From Gemmatimonadota bacterium (lineage in GTDB: Bacteria > Gemmatimonadota > Gemmatimonadetes > Gemmatimonadales > Gemmatimonadaceae): 6,010 nucleotides of DNA. Location of the stretch: positions 1 through 6,010 of the forward strand of contig JAQBQC010000314.1 in NCBI GenBank assembly GCA_028287205.1. Reading direction: 5' to 3'. A program made the translations under genes and the position numbers. The notes beneath the pieces are model-generated. The model did not search any database. It saw only the letters and a list, made by a program, of their open reading frames with translations, and was not told where the DNA came from. Shown here piece after piece: positions 5,547-6,010 of the stretch. How positions within the stretch are numbered: the first letter of the stretch is position 1; each line of letters opens with the position of its first letter.

Positions 5547-6010
5547 ATGGCGCACCAGCTCAACGAACGCGAACGCCGGGTTCTCGAAGCCGTCATCCAG
5601 TCGTACGTGGAAACGGCTGAGCCTGCCGGCTCTCGGATGATCGCGCGTCGATTCGGCCTCGGCGTGTCGCCCGCGACCATTCGCAACACGATGAGCGATC
5701 TCGAGGAGAAGGGCTTCCTTCTCCATCCGCACACGTCCGCCGGGCGGATTCCCACGGACATGGCGTATCGCGTCTACGTCGACTCGCTCATGCGCGTCAC
5801 GCCGATCAACGACATCGAGCGCGGTCGCATCTTCGAAGAGCTCTCCGGTACGGGCACTGCCATCGAGGCCATCCTCCGCCGCGCCGCGCAGGTGCTTGGC
5901 ATTCTGACGCAGGAGCTTGGTGTCGCGCTCGGGCCGCGTCTCGAAGAGGCGACGCTCCATCATCTCGAGCTCATTCGGATGTCCGCGGAGCGGTTGCTGC
6001 TCGTGATGCG
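5547..6010 (+). CDS. hrcA: Heat-inducible transcription repressor HrcA, N-terminal part (3' end outside window)
   Basis: HrcA represses chaperone operons (groESL, often grpE-dnaK-dnaJ) by binding the CIRCE operator, with activity tied to GroEL availability. The 154 visible residues hold the N-terminal winged helix: LNERERRVLEAVIQSYVETA at 5-24, EPAGS at 25-29 (the family usually has EPVGS), SPATIRNTMSDLEEKGFL at 41-58 and HTSAGRIPTD at 62-71 followed by MAYRVYVD (usually KGYRYYVD). The start of the GAF-like dimerisation and inserted domain follows. ATG 5547 fits because the conserved LxERE element starts at residue 5. The gene lies 13 nt after hemW and has its own predicted promoter, with no ribosome binding site. 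In many bacteria grpE and dnaK/dnaJ come next, which is likely but not visible here. HrcA is frequently autoregulated through CIRCE; none is seen directly upstream. Confidence 0.96.
   Translation, partial: MAHQLNERERRVLEAVIQSYVETAEPAGSRMIARRFGLGVSPATIRNTMSDLEEKGFLLHPHTSAGRIPTDMAYRVYVDSLMRVTPINDIERGRIFEELSGTGTAIEAILRRAAQVLGILTQELGVALGPRLEEATLHHLELIRMSAERLLLVM

Overview
The window is GC-rich, densely packed bacterial chromosome with seven genes, all on the + strand: the 3' part of an EamA/DMT membrane transporter, an AnsA/ReAV-type L-asparaginase, a carboxymuconolactone-decarboxylase-like (CMD) protein, obgE, dprA, hemW and the 5' part of hrcA. There are no RNA genes, mobile elements or CRISPR arrays. 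The base composition, the lack of clear Shine-Dalgarno sites before most genes and the order obgE-dprA-hemW-hrcA would fit Gemmatimonadota or a similar high-GC non-actinobacterial lineage. That assignment is an inference and was not tested.

Layout. Positions 3-650 hold the transporter, cut by the left edge. Positions 631-1626 hold the asparaginase, which overlaps the transporter by 20 nt and has no usual start codon; a CTG behind a strong GGAGG is the best candidate. After 36 nt comes the CMD-like gene (1663-2301), joined to obgE (2298-3323) by an ATGA overlap. dprA (about 3352-4401) follows obgE with no clear ATG, GTG or TTG start. Sixteen nt later hemW begins with GTG (4418-5533), and 13 nt after it hrcA begins (5547 to the right edge). 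No gene-free stretch exceeds 40 nt.

Working together. The transporter and asparaginase look like one translationally linked amino-acid unit. The CMD gene, obgE, dprA and hemW form a tight housekeeping block: ribosome-associated GTPase, natural-transformation/recombination mediator, and radical-SAM heme chaperone. A near-consensus sigma70-type promoter inside the hemW 3' end would start transcription at or next to the hrcA ATG, so hrcA probably has its own leaderless message and opens a heat-shock unit to the right.

I found no new defence or mobile system. The points most worth a second look are the obgE-dprA junction (no start codon, a CCC-TAG stop with dprA exactly in the +1 frame, and a GC hairpin directly after it), the leaderless-looking hrcA promoter, the CTG start of the asparaginase, and the coupling of a CMD-like protein to obgE.
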